Shown in pieces: positions 46,475 to 56,253 of a DNA stretch of 58,594 nt. The stretch is from the NCBI GenBank assembly GCA_964444825.1, contig CAYUIS010000012.1, forward strand, positions 1-58,594. Reading direction: 5' to 3'. Under the pieces are notes generated by a model, which was not told the origin of the DNA, searched no databases, and saw only the letters and a program-made list of their open reading frames with translations. A program made the translations under genes and the position numbers. Within the stretch, counting starts at the first letter, position 1. Each line of letters opens with the position of its first letter. The DNA is from CAYUIS01 sp964444825. Lineage in GTDB: Bacteria; Chloroflexota; Anaerolineae; B4-G1.

Positions 46475-49360
46475 CTACTCTCTACGGCTCCGTCTTCTCT
46501 GGAGCAACCGTTCGGCCAGCGTCTCCGCCTCATCAACTGGGGGAGCTGGCGGTGGCGCATCAGGCTGGGATGGCAGCGGGGAATCGGCCGGCGCTTCAAC
46601 GTACGGCAGCTCAGTTTCTGGAGGCACGCCTGCCTCCGCTCTGCGTTCCTCAACCCGGGACTTGGCATCGAACAGTCGAGCCAAGCGTGAGGGTCTGTCT
46701 CCAACCGGCCGGGTACGGCGACGCGGCAGATGCTCGGCCACCCACACGCGCGCCCGCTCAAGGTCAGCCCATCCCAAGGCCAGCCGCCGCACCGCCACGT
46801 CAACCGGCAGAAGCATCGTCGCCAGGCCCAGCAGGTAGGGCCACAGGTCCCGCCTGGCACCTGTCCCCCGTTGTGTGCGGGCGAACGCTTCGGCCGGGTC
46901 CTCCAGCACCATCCCTTCACCCAGTTCGGCCAGTCGCGCCAGGTACCCCGTATCCGCCTCCAGCGTTGCGTATTCCGGCGAATATCCCATCACCCACCCA
47001 GTAGTCAGTGCTACCACTTCCTCGCCCGCCTCTGGCAGCGAAGCGGCCAGGCGCATCAAGTACGCTCCCTCTAGTTGAGGGGTAAAGATCCCCTCATAGT
47101 GTCCCGGCGCCGTCTGGGCCAGCGCCACCGACAGCGGGTTGCCATCCGGTTCCACGATACTCGTGCTGGCGTCCAATCCATCGATAAAGATCCCTTCATC
47201 ATCCAACACATCCACCGCCACGCGGGCCGTCGCTCCCTCCAGCGTGACGGAAACTTCAGCCGGCACATCGGTACGCTCGGCAATCGTCCACCGCACAGCC
47301 TGGGCCCAGAAGCGGGAGAACCCATCCCAAGACACCCATCGCTGCGCCCAGCGAGCCGTGGCATCGGAGGTCCAGGCCACAGCGCGACCCAGGCCGTACT
47401 GCCAGGCGGCCAGCAACGGGTCGTCCTGGTGGGTGGACAGAATCACGCGCCCGGCGGGCTTCGGCGTGGTGGCCACATACCCGGCCAGTTGCGGCACCGT
47501 CTCGATACCGGTGAGGATAGGGCTCATCGAGGTCTGCCGGGGAAAGAATGGCTCCTCAACGACGTAGGAGCGCTTGGCCAACTGCGTCTCCTCGGCAAAG
47601 ATCACAGGTAGGTTAGCGGCATGGTCCGTGAAGTGATAACGACCGTTTCCAAGCGCTGCAATCTCCTCCAGGAAGCGCAAATCCTGCCCAGCTCCAATGG
47701 CAACCGTACTGAGACTGATGTCCTGGCCCGCGATCTCCTCCTCCACCAACTGCTGGACCCCCTGCTGGTGTTCAGCGTCGGAGCCGTCGGCCAGGAGGAT
47801 GATGTGGCGGACGGCCTGCTCAGCGTCGACAAGATAGCCCAGCGCCTCCTGGAGCGACTCGCGCACATAGATGCCGCCCCCTCCAGCCTGGAGCCGGATG
47901 ACCTGATCGATGACCTCATCCCGCTGGCTCCCGGGCAGAGGCCCGATGACGTCAACCGGACGATCGTCGAAGGCGAGGACGGTGATCTCGTCCAGGTCGG
48001 TGATCAGCTCTGCGACACGGGCGGCCGCCTCTCCGGCGAGGCGGATCTTTGTGACACCACCCTCCTGTGCCGACATACTGCCCGACTTGTCGATCACCAC
48101 CACGATGGACATCGGCGGGAAGCGCTCCTGATCCTGGATCGTCATCTCGACCGGCAGGGTATCCTCCAGAGGTGTGTTGTACCAGCCTCCCACCCCATAG
48201 GCGTGCGGCCCCCCGACAGCCACCAGCCCTCCACCAAGATTACGCACGTAGGACTGGAGCGCGGTCAACGCGCGGGGGGAGAGGCTCTGAGCGGGTGTAT
48301 CGACCAGCACCACGGCCGCATACTCAGCCAGGCCAGCCAGTTCAGAGGCCAGACCACCCGGGGTTCTCGCCACGACCTCCAGTCCGGCGGCCTCGAGAGC
48401 GGGCTGGAGATACGCCCCCTCAGGCTCACCCTGCGGCGCTGACGAGACCACGAGCACACGGGGCGGCCCCTCGACCAGCGAATAGGCGGAAAGTCCATTG
48501 TTCTGAGGATAGGTATCGGAGGATGGGGCCACGTAGGCCCGGAAAGGGGTGAACCCCGAAACCTCAGCCACCAGACGAAAAGCAAAGGTATTGTCTCCAG
48601 GGTTCAGACGTACCGGGTGCTGGGCCACCACCTTGTCGCCCGCCAAGACGGTCAGCACAGCCGCCATCTCGGAGACGGCATTGACGGTCGCAGAGAGCGT
48701 GAACTCCTCCCCTTGATGCACCCGCTCTGGAACGGCGAGTTCGGAGAGCAAGGCCTCACCTTGTCCTAGCCCGATCCCATCCAACCCATCTAACATAGAA
48801 GACAGAGCCACCACGTCCACCTGGACAGACTGGGCGCGGGCCAGCCGCACCGCTCGCTCCGCCTCGCCCGCTGTGGGGTTGCCGTCGGAGAGAATGACGA
48901 TCCGTCGGGCTGCTCCAGATGGAAAGAGGGCCATTCCCAGCCGAAGCGCCGCCTCCAGATCGGTCTGATGGGTGTGGGGGATCGAGGCCACCGCCCCCAG
49001 ATCGCCGCCCTCCATCATCGGTCGCTCGACCAGGGCATCGGCCCCAAAGAGCACCAGCGCGGCCCGGTCGTCGGGCCTCATGGTCGCTATCGCTTGCGCG
49101 ACAAAATCGAATGCCCTCTCGCGCTCACTGTCGGAGATGCTGTCGGAGACGTCCAGCAGGAATACGAGCGCCAGCTCGCTCCCCCCGTGCACCGACTGGG
49201 TTCCAGCGAGACCGAGCACGATCAGGACGGCAATCAGGCAGCGCAAGAGCAGGGCTGCCCAGGCCCGCCATCGTCCAAACCGGCCTGCCGGCCGACCCAG
49301 GTAGACAAAGTATGGCACTGCTAGAAGCAAAAGTAAGAGAAACGGTTGCGTAAAAGTCAT
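46475..49360 (-). CDS. Membrane protein with two vWA domains and a glutamine-amidotransferase-like domain
   Basis: A 961-residue membrane protein. Two N-terminal helices (about 5-20 and 33-53) precede a first vWA domain (about 62-225, MIDAS LLDVSDSIS). A beta-rich region follows, then a GATase-like segment (about 330-425, VLVVSSAPQGEPEG, GGGLVAVGGPHAYG) and a second vWA domain (about 435-600, VVIDKSGSMS). A beta domain and a late membrane helix near 850 lead into a Pro-rich C-terminal cytoplasmic tail. The arrangement resembles BatA/BatB-like or chloride-channel-type vWA proteins. Metal-dependent vWA sites usually bind protein partners. The ATG at 49360 lies 1 bp after the previous gene's stop (49362), so the two are coupled. 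Confidence 0.82.
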   Translation of the reverse strand: MTFTQPFLLLLLLAVPYFVYLGRPAGRFGRWRAWAALLLRCLIAVLIVLGLAGTQSVHGGSELALVFLLDVSDSISDSERERAFDFVAQAIATMRPDDRAALVLFGADALVERPMMEGGDLGAVASIPHTHQTDLEAALRLGMALFPSGAARRIVILSDGNPTAGEAERAVRLARAQSVQVDVVALSSMLDGLDGIGLGQGEALLSELAVPERVHQGEEFTLSATVNAVSEMAAVLTVLAGDKVVAQHPVRLNPGDNTFAFRLVAEVSGFTPFRAYVAPSSDTYPQNNGLSAYSLVEGPPRVLVVSSAPQGEPEGAYLQPALEAAGLEVVARTPGGLASELAGLAEYAAVVLVDTPAQSLSPRALTALQSYVRNLGGGLVAVGGPHAYGVGGWYNTPLEDTLPVEMTIQDQERFPPMSIVVVIDKSGSMSAQEGGVTKIRLAGEAAARVAELITDLDEITVLAFDDRPVDVIGPLPGSQRDEVIDQVIRLQAGGGGIYVRESLQEALGYLVDAEQAVRHIILLADGSDAEHQQGVQQLVEEEIAGQDISLSTVAIGAGQDLRFLEEIAALGNGRYHFTDHAANLPVIFAEETQLAKRSYVVEEPFFPRQTSMSPILTGIETVPQLAGYVATTPKPAGRVILSTHQDDPLLAAWQYGLGRAVAWTSDATARWAQRWVSWDGFSRFWAQAVRWTIAERTDVPAEVSVTLEGATARVAVDVLDDEGIFIDGLDASTSIVEPDGNPLSVALAQTAPGHYEGIFTPQLEGAYLMRLAASLPEAGEEVVALTTGWVMGYSPEYATLEADTGYLARLAELGEGMVLEDPAEAFARTQRGTGARRDLWPYLLGLATMLLPVDVAVRRLALGWADLERARVWVAEHLPRRRTRPVGDRPSRLARLFDAKSRVEERRAEAGVPPETELPYVEAPADSPLPSQPDAPPPAPPVDEAETLAERLLQRRRSRRE

Positions 49361-49361
49361 C

Positions 49362-51245
49362 CTAATGAGGCGCGCTCCCGCGCTGATAGGCCCACCATTC
49401 GACCACCAATACACCCAGGGCCGCGCCAGCCACCCACGGCCAGAACTCGCGGCGACCCTCTTCCTGTTGCGCCCCGGCCCGCACCTCCGTGCTGCCGACC
49501 CGCAGGACCTCCCGGGGAGCGATGTTTGACTCGACCTCATCGAACAGGTTCACGGGAAGGAGCCTGGCCTCCAGGACATCACCGGAGCGATCCAACTGCT
49601 CGACCAGATAGAGACCAAGTCGATCCGTGGCGGCAAAAACTGGATGGGCCTCAGCGACATCCACCAGATGGCGAATGCCTGCTGGGCCCGTGATGGCGAT
49701 CTCCGCCGCCTCGGGGTGGCGCTGAATGGGAACAGGATCGCCGGGTCTCACCGCCGCGACAAGCTTTCGTTGCGCTCCTGCACCGGTTCCCGGCACCGAA
49801 AGCAGCCATTCGCTCAAGTTGGCGATGAGGATGGGAAAGGCCACATTCAGCGGTAGATCGGAATCCCGCAGATCAAAGGTCAGCACTGCCAGACGGCCCT
49901 CGGGCCGCTCCGAGACGAAAAGCAACGGCCCACCCTGCGCCTCGATCAGAACCTGCGATCCGGGTGGCGGCTCCACCATCCTGGCCTGAAGCACGTGCAC
50001 ATCGGCCAGATCGACGTAGCGGAGAAGCGGATCATCGGTAGCAACCCTGACAATCGTCGTCCGGGTAAAGATCTCGCCTACGCGGAGCGGAAAGCCATCC
50101 TGCACCTCCGCAGAGGTGGCGGGCTGCGGGTCGAAAAGCCATACGCTGCGGCTGGGTAGCGTACCGGTGAAGCCACCATCCGCGACGACCAGATCGTAGG
50201 GTTCGGTGGGCAGCGACTGATCAGGATTCAGGCGCGTCATATCGACGTTTGGAAGCATATCCAACGCCCGCTCGAGAAAGAGGTTGCCATCGGAAACGAG
50301 CAACACGCGGCCAGAGCCCGGAGAAGCACGCACCGCCCAACCGACGTCATCCAGTGGCAGCGCATCCCCACCTGTAATACGCGCCTGCAACACACGCAGG
50401 TCGTAGGGCAGGTCGCTAAGCGCCAGATCGGCGCTGGCGTGAGCCGGAACGGACAGCCGCCGGACGTCGAACAGAACCCCATCAGCAGAGAGCTCGACGG
50501 ACGTCTGAGCATCGGCGCTGGAATAGTTGGACACCCGCACAAAGGCCTGCGGACCCCCGGACCCTTCCCGCGTCGCCAGCGCCGTCACCGCCAGGTTGTC
50601 CTGCCCACCGCCGACACCCACGAACCGCACCTCGCCCGGTAGAGGAGGCAACACCTCGGGAAGGGCGCCATCGGAGATAATGACCACCTGAGCGTCCTGG
50701 GCGCTCGAAAGGCTGCCCGCTGCCAGTGCAAAGGCGGCCTCCCAGTCAGCGGAACCCTCGGTGGGTGCAGCTTCCGCCAGGACCCGGCGCAGCAGCGATC
50801 GATCGTCCGTGGGTGAAACAAGTACCTGAGGCTGTGGCCCCACCCCAATGATGGCCACCGTGTCACCCGACCCCATTTGCGACACGATCTCTTCCGCGGC
50901 GCTACGGGCTGCCTCGAAGCGGGAGGGAGACACATCGGTGGCCTGCATACTGGCTGAGGCGTCCAGCAGAAGAACGGCGCTGCCGCTGACGACCGTCGAA
51001 GACGGGATAAACGGGCGAGCCAATGCCAGCACCAACAGGGCCAAGATGAGAAGCTGCAAGAGCAAGAGCAGGTTCCGGCGCAGTCGCTGCCAGGGGGCGT
51101 TCGCCTCCCGGTCGCGCAGGAGGCGCTGCCAGAGCAGCGTGCTGGAGACCAACACATCCCGGCGCCGGAGCTTGAGCATGTACAGGACGAGGATCGGGAT
51201 GCTCAGGAGGGCAAACGGTAGAGCAAGAGGGGTCAGAAGGCCCAT
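49362..51245 (-). CDS. BatA-like membrane protein with vWA domain
   Basis: A 627-residue protein. Its N-terminus (about 1-85) is a BatA/aerotolerance-type segment: LTPLALPFALLSIPILVLYMLKLRRRDVLVSS, then RLRRNLLLLLQLLILALLVLALARPF. It continues into a vWA domain (about 90-250) with MIDAS LLLDASASMQ and IISDGALP. The middle is extracytoplasmic beta structure and a C-terminal helix anchors it (about 605-620). In other bacteria such proteins stand beside MoxR ATPases; none is seen here. The ATG at 51245 is preferred over an upstream in-frame codon because it opens the BatA motif. It forms an operon with the double-vWA gene. Confidence 0.83.
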   Translation of the reverse strand: MGLLTPLALPFALLSIPILVLYMLKLRRRDVLVSSTLLWQRLLRDREANAPWQRLRRNLLLLLQLLILALLVLALARPFIPSSTVVSGSAVLLLDASASMQATDVSPSRFEAARSAAEEIVSQMGSGDTVAIIGVGPQPQVLVSPTDDRSLLRRVLAEAAPTEGSADWEAAFALAAGSLSSAQDAQVVIISDGALPEVLPPLPGEVRFVGVGGGQDNLAVTALATREGSGGPQAFVRVSNYSSADAQTSVELSADGVLFDVRRLSVPAHASADLALSDLPYDLRVLQARITGGDALPLDDVGWAVRASPGSGRVLLVSDGNLFLERALDMLPNVDMTRLNPDQSLPTEPYDLVVADGGFTGTLPSRSVWLFDPQPATSAEVQDGFPLRVGEIFTRTTIVRVATDDPLLRYVDLADVHVLQARMVEPPPGSQVLIEAQGGPLLFVSERPEGRLAVLTFDLRDSDLPLNVAFPILIANLSEWLLSVPGTGAGAQRKLVAAVRPGDPVPIQRHPEAAEIAITGPAGIRHLVDVAEAHPVFAATDRLGLYLVEQLDRSGDVLEARLLPVNLFDEVESNIAPREVLRVGSTEVRAGAQQEEGRREFWPWVAGAALGVLVVEWWAYQRGSAPH

Positions 51246-51270
51246 CGTCAGGCGGCTCCACGGGAGACGA

Positions 51271-52437
51271 TCATACCGGTTCAGCCTCCCGCACTGTCTC
51301 TCTGACAAGCAACGCCACGGGCAGAGCCAGCAGAGCCAGCAGCGCCGGCAGACCAGATCCCAGGATCAATGGATCGAAACGACCCAGTTGCTGAAACAGT
51401 GCCAGCGCCAACGCTGGCGAGACGAACAGGAGTAGATCCACCGCTGCGTCAAAGGCGCCCAGCGTGCCCGCCGCATCGATCTGCGGCGTCACGTCAGCGG
51501 CCATCAGCAACCCAAGGAGAAAGGTCGCCCCGCCAGCCAGGCCGTACAGAACGTAGCCCACGATCAGCCCCGGCAGGCCGCGCGCCAGCGCCAATATCAG
51601 ACAGGACAACATCACGCCAGGCTGCGCCAGGATTACAAACGGTCGCCGCCCCCACCGGTCCGACGCCCAGCCCACCCCCCAGCAGACCAGCGAAAAGGCG
51701 GCTGCCTCCAGAGACAGCATCAGGCTGATCTGGCGGGGATCAGCGCCCAGCCCGCGCGCCTTAACCGGGAGAAACGCCGACAGCACCGGGAAAGCGACGT
51801 TGTTCACCCCGCAGAAGAGCGCAAAGGCGTAGAACCGTCGATCGGTGAACAGGTCGCTGAGGTATGACAACTGACGCCAATGGTGTCCCTCGCCAGCGGG
51901 GCTGGCCTTGGCCGGGACAAGACGCGCCAGCAGCACACAGGCAGCCAGCGACAGCGCCGCATCAACAAGGAAAGGCGCTCGCAGCGAGAAGAGAGACAGC
52001 GCCCCACCAACGGCTGGCCCAAGGATAAACGATAGCCCCTGCGCCGAACGCAACGCGCCGAAAAAGACCCCTTGTTTCCCCTCGCTGATCTCGGCCGTGA
52101 GCCCCAACAACGCCGGCATGGTAACCGCATCGGCCACGCCACCGAGGATGCGCATGCCCAGCAACCAGCGCCAGTCCCCGGCAAGCGCGCATCCCAACGA
52201 CGTCAGGCCACCCGCGAGGGCCGCGCTGCCCAGGACGAGCCTCCGGCCGTAGCGATCGGCCACACCCCCCGCAAAGAACTGGAGCACCACCACCGTCATC
52301 AGCGCCGACGACAGGATCGCTGCTGTACCGCTGCCATCCGCCCCCAGATTGGCCGCCAGCTCTGGAATCGCCGGCGTCCCGACGAGGGTGCTGAGGAACA
52401 GGACAAAGGTCGTCAGCGCCAGTAGGATCAGCCGCAT
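51271..52437 (-). CDS. MFS transporter
   Basis: A 388-residue major facilitator protein with about 12 hydrophobic helices. The first loop has the family motif GGVADRYGRRLVLG (about 57-70), and the second half repeats it as GWASDRWGRRPFV (about 255-267). The gene lies 26 bp after the histidine kinase gene and 25 bp before the BatA-like gene on the same strand. Its substrate cannot be predicted; drug or small-metabolite export is typical of this subgroup. Confidence 0.88.
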   Translation of the reverse strand: MRLILLALTTFVLFLSTLVGTPAIPELAANLGADGSGTAAILSSALMTVVVLQFFAGGVADRYGRRLVLGSAALAGGLTSLGCALAGDWRWLLGMRILGGVADAVTMPALLGLTAEISEGKQGVFFGALRSAQGLSFILGPAVGGALSLFSLRAPFLVDAALSLAACVLLARLVPAKASPAGEGHHWRQLSYLSDLFTDRRFYAFALFCGVNNVAFPVLSAFLPVKARGLGADPRQISLMLSLEAAAFSLVCWGVGWASDRWGRRPFVILAQPGVMLSCLILALARGLPGLIVGYVLYGLAGGATFLLGLLMAADVTPQIDAAGTLGAFDAAVDLLLFVSPALALALFQQLGRFDPLILGSGLPALLALLALPVALLVRETVREAEPV

Positions 52438-52463
52438 TTTCGTCTACCCATTTGGCCGCTCTC

Positions 52464-55400
52464 TCAGTTGCCTCCATCCTCTTCCCACACCACCCCAACG
52501 CGTGTGCCGCAATCCGGCTTGCTGGCGATCTCTAGCTCGGCCCCGATGGCCTGAACCCTCTCCCGTATGATATTCAGCCCCAGGCGCTCCGGCGGGACCG
52601 TGCCGGGATCGAAGCCACATCCGTCGTCGCTCACGTACAACTCGACCCCTGCCACCTGGTCAACCTCCTGGGCTGAGAAACGACACTGGAGGCCGATCTC
52701 GACCTGCGTTGCGTCTGCGTGCTTGCCCGCGTTGTTCAGGGCCTCCTGAGCGATCCGATAGAGGGCGACGTGCACATCTGAGGGCAACATACACCCAGGT
52801 TCTACATCCACGGTGACCGGGATGCCGGTCCGGCCAGTGAAAGCCTCAGCCAACTGGTGGAACAAAAGGTCAATGCTCGCCTCGACCAGCGCCGCTGGCC
52901 GTAGCTCCAACAGCAGGGTTCGCATCTCGGCCAGCGCGCCCCGACTCAACTGCCGCAGCTCCTGCAGAAGGTGGCGTCCCTCATCCTGGTCACTCTCCCA
53001 TAGGACGGGCAGGGCCTCTGAAATGAGACTGGCCGAGAAAAGCGTCTGGGTGACGGCGTCGTGCAGGTCTCGCGCCAACCGGCTGCGCTCCTGCACGACC
53101 GCCAATTCCTGAGAACGCTCATAGACCTGCGCCGTATCGATGGCCAGCGCGGCTCGTTGGGCCAGGGCGAGGAACAGCCGGGTTTCGTCATCTCCAAAGG
53201 CACGGGGGTGCACGTAATCCGCGCTAAACACCCCGAAAACCTCACCGCCAACTTTGATGGGCACCTGCATAAAGGAGCGAATCCCCTCCGGCTCGATAAT
53301 GGCAGCTCGTTTGGTGACACGCGGGTCGGAGCGGGCATCCTCCACGATCACAGGCTCGCCGGTGACCGCCACGTGCCCCACCGTTCCCTCCTCGGGCGTG
53401 AAGGATATATGCGCCAGGGATTCGGGGAGGAAACCACGAGAAACCTGCACGACCAACCGCTCCCGCCGATCATCCCACACCATAAGCGAGCTCTTGTCGG
53501 CGCGAAGGATATCCACCGCGATATCTACCAGAGCCTGCAGCACCTGGTCCAGGCGCAGATGCCGGTGGAGTTCGGCGTCAGCGCGGTAGAGGGCCTCTAG
53601 TTCCTGTCTACGGCGCTCGATCTCATCCGTCCTGTGCTCCAGGGCGCGCGTTCGTTCGTCGACCTGGGCCTCCAACTCACGCGTGCGTGTTTCGATGTTC
53701 TTGACCCGCCAACGGTAACCACCAACGGCGCCCCCCACGATCAGCAACGCAACGACCGCTCTGAACCACCACGTGGCCCAGAATGGCGGCACGACGGTGA
53801 TCCTCACCGAGAGACCCTGCTCATTCCAAACCCCATCGTTGTTCGAGCCCCTTACCCTAAGTGTAAAGCTCTTTCCCGGAAGATTGGTGTACCTTCCAAA
53901 TCTCCTGGTCTCTAGATACTTCCAGTCCCCGTCAAAGCCCTCGAGCATGTAGGCATATTGATTCTTCTCCGGCTGCACAAAGCTGAGAGCGGCAAACTCG
54001 AACTCGAAAAAGTTGTTGGGCCAATGAAGCGTCACTTCCTGGACATCTTCAAGCGCGCTCCCCGTGTTGATCGGGAACCCGTCCTGGGTCAACGAGGTCA
54101 ACACAACCGGCGGCACATAGGGGTTGTCGGTGATTTGGTCTGGATGAAAGATGTTAAATCCATTGACGCCGCCAAAGAGCATCTCCCCGCTTCTGCTCCG
54201 ATAATAGGCGCCCGAGTTAAACTCGTTGCTCTGGAGCCCATCCCCTACGTCATAGCGCTTGAACGTCTCCGTCTGTGGATTGAACCTTGATAGGCCCTCG
54301 TTCGTGCTGAGCCAGAGATTGGCGTGGTCGTCCTCCAATATACCGTACACAATGTCGCTCGGCGGCCCGTTCTTTTCCCCGTATCGATAGTGGGTAAAGA
54401 TACCCTTGTCCCGATCAAGCTTGTTGAGCCCCCCACCAAACGTGCCAATCCACAACACACCAGACTGGTCCTCATAGATTGAGGCGACGTGGTTATCACT
54501 CAGACTGTACAGATCGTCGGGATCGCTCTGATAATGGAGGAATCCGTCACTGGCGGGATCGAATCTATCGAGACCCCCGCCAAAGGTGCCAATCCAGAGC
54601 ACGCCTGAGCGGTCCTTGTAGATGGACAGGACATTGTCGTGACTCAGGCTGTGCGGGTCCGTGGGATCGTGTTGATAGCGGATGAATTCCTCAGTCTCTC
54701 GATCAAACCTGTTCAGCCCCCTGTTCGTTCCAATCCAGAGCACACCGGATCCATCCTCACATATCGGCCGGACGGAGTTGCCGCTCAGGCTGTGTGGATT
54801 TTCGGGGTCGTTCTGGTAGCTGTAGAATCGATCGCTCTCCCGATCGAACCTGTTCAAGCCGCCAAAGGTCCCGACCCAGAGCACGCCTGCCCCATCCTCA
54901 TAGATCGATGCGACGGTGTTGTGGCTCAGGTCAAAGGAGCCATCAGGGTCGCTCTGGTAGTGAGTGAACCGTTCCCCCTGGCGATCGAATTGGTTCAGCC
55001 CGCCGCCCCCTGTACCGATCCAGATTATACCGGATCGATCCTCATAGATGGCCGTGACGTTGTTGTGACTCAGGCTGTAGGGATCGTTCAGGTTCGTCTG
55101 GTAGTGGGCGAATTTCTTCGTCTCCATATCAAACTTGGCCAATCCGCCACCACCCGTGCCGATCCAGAGCACACCGGATCGATCCTGATGCACCGCCCAG
55201 ACCCGGTCGTTGCTCAGGCTATAGGGGTCGTCAAGATCGGTGCGGTAGTGGATGAAGCGCTCGTTCACCGGGTCGAATCTGTTCAGGCCGCCGCCGCCGG
55301 TCCCGACCCAGAGGGCGCCTGACCTGTCCTCGTAGATCGAGGGAACATAGTTGTGGCTAAGACTGGCAGGGTCGTTCGCGTCATTCTGGTAGTGGACGAA

Positions 55401-56153
55401 TCGCTCCTTCTCTCGATCGAACCTATCCAACCCCCCCCAGCTCCCGATCCAGAGCGCCCCTGCCCTATCCTCATAGATCGTCATCACATAGTTGCTGCCA
55501 GGGCTGTATGGATCGGTCGAGACCTCGTAGGTCTCACCCAGGCTGTTGGGATCAACGGGGTTGACCTGATAGCTAACAAACTGCTCGCTCTCCCGATCAA
55601 AACGGTCAAGCCCTCCCCCGTATGTGCCGATCCAAAGGACGCCTGAGCGGTCCTCATAGATCGACGTGACAAAATCGTGACTCAGGCCATTCGGGTCGTT
55701 GGGGCGGCTCCGGTAGTGTGCGAACTGCTCCGTCTCCCGGTCAAAACGATCGAGCCCCCCGCCTCCCGTCCCAATCCACAGCGCACCCGACCGATCCTCA
55801 TAGATGGCCCTCACACTATTGTGACTGAGGCTCCCCGGATCGTCTTGATCCGCCTGATAGTGGACAAACCGTCCCTGGTCTCTGTCGAAGCGGTTGAGGC
55901 CGCCCTTGTCGGTCCCGATCCAGAGCACACCCGCCCGATCCTCATAGATGGTCCAGACGGTGTCGTCGCTCAGGCTATGGATGTCCTCAGGGCTGTGCCT
56001 AAAGACGGTAAAGGTGTAACCATCATATTTGTTCAATCCGTCCTGGGTCCCGAACCAGATAAAGCCCCTGCTGTCCTGGAGAATACAAAACACCACGCCA
56101 GAGGAAAGCCCACGCTCGGTTGAGAAACGCTCGAACTTGATGTCGTTATCCCG
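52464..56153 (-). CDS. Two-component regulator propeller histidine kinase (5' end lost in gap)
   Basis: About 1229 residues are visible and the reading frame runs open into the gap, so the start is missing. The N-terminal sensor has about 14 beta-propeller blades with LWIGTxGGGLxRFD...YEDRSG, probably two seven-bladed propellers. A Y_Y_Y domain (near LFGGVNGFNIFHPD and PGKSFTLRVRGSNNDGVW) and one membrane helix (FRAVVALLIVGGAVGGYRW) follow. Then come a coiled coil, a GAF domain, and a HisKA_3/HATPase kinase with the phospho-acceptor in RDLHDAVTQTLF and the ATP-binding DDGCGFDP. Such hybrid-like sensors resemble polysaccharide-sensing proteins of Bacteroidetes. No NarL-type response regulator is in the window; it may lie beyond the gap. 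Confidence 0.9.
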   Translation of the reverse strand, partial: RDNDIKFERFSTERGLSSGVVFCILQDSRGFIWFGTQDGLNKYDGYTFTVFRHSPEDIHSLSDDTVWTIYEDRAGVLWIGTDKGGLNRFDRDQGRFVHYQADQDDPGSLSHNSVRAIYEDRSGALWIGTGGGGLDRFDRETEQFAHYRSRPNDPNGLSHDFVTSIYEDRSGVLWIGTYGGGLDRFDRESEQFVSYQVNPVDPNSLGETYEVSTDPYSPGSNYVMTIYEDRAGALWIGSWGGLDRFDREKERFVHYQNDANDPASLSHNYVPSIYEDRSGALWVGTGGGGLNRFDPVNERFIHYRTDLDDPYSLSNDRVWAVHQDRSGVLWIGTGGGGLAKFDMETKKFAHYQTNLNDPYSLSHNNVTAIYEDRSGIIWIGTGGGGLNQFDRQGERFTHYQSDPDGSFDLSHNTVASIYEDGAGVLWVGTFGGLNRFDRESDRFYSYQNDPENPHSLSGNSVRPICEDGSGVLWIGTNRGLNRFDRETEEFIRYQHDPTDPHSLSHDNVLSIYKDRSGVLWIGTFGGGLDRFDPASDGFLHYQSDPDDLYSLSDNHVASIYEDQSGVLWIGTFGGGLNKLDRDKGIFTHYRYGEKNGPPSDIVYGILEDDHANLWLSTNEGLSRFNPQTETFKRYDVGDGLQSNEFNSGAYYRSRSGEMLFGGVNGFNIFHPDQITDNPYVPPVVLTSLTQDGFPINTGSALEDVQEVTLHWPNNFFEFEFAALSFVQPEKNQYAYMLEGFDGDWKYLETRRFGRYTNLPGKSFTLRVRGSNNDGVWNEQGLSVRITVVPPFWATWWFRAVVALLIVGGAVGGYRWRVKNIETRTRELEAQVDERTRALEHRTDEIERRRQELEALYRADAELHRHLRLDQVLQALVDIAVDILRADKSSLMVWDDRRERLVVQVSRGFLPESLAHISFTPEEGTVGHVAVTGEPVIVEDARSDPRVTKRAAIIEPEGIRSFMQVPIKVGGEVFGVFSADYVHPRAFGDDETRLFLALAQRAALAIDTAQVYERSQELAVVQERSRLARDLHDAVTQTLFSASLISEALPVLWESDQDEGRHLLQELRQLSRGALAEMRTLLLELRPAALVEASIDLLFHQLAEAFTGRTGIPVTVDVEPGCMLPSDVHVALYRIAQEALNNAGKHADATQVEIGLQCRFSAQEVDQVAGVELYVSDDGCGFDPGTVPPERLGLNIIRERVQAIGAELEIASKPDCGTRVGVVWEEDGGN

Positions 56154-56253
56154 NNNNNNNNNNNNNNNNNNNNNNNNNNNNNNNNNNNNNNNNNNNNNNN
56201 NNNNNNNNNNNNNNNNNNNNNNNNNNNNNNNNNNNNNNNNNNNNNNNNNNNNN
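56154..56253. other. Assembly gap of exactly 100 N
   Basis: A run of exactly 100 N, a nominal scaffold gap. It removes the signal peptide and start of the propeller histidine kinase. The true length is unknown. Confidence 0.95.

Noticed and set aside
54400..56100. Regularly spaced repeats that at first sight resemble a tandem or CRISPR-like array
   Set aside because: Units of ~135-150 bp encode propeller blades in a continuous reading frame. Repeat length and lack of unique spacers exclude CRISPR.
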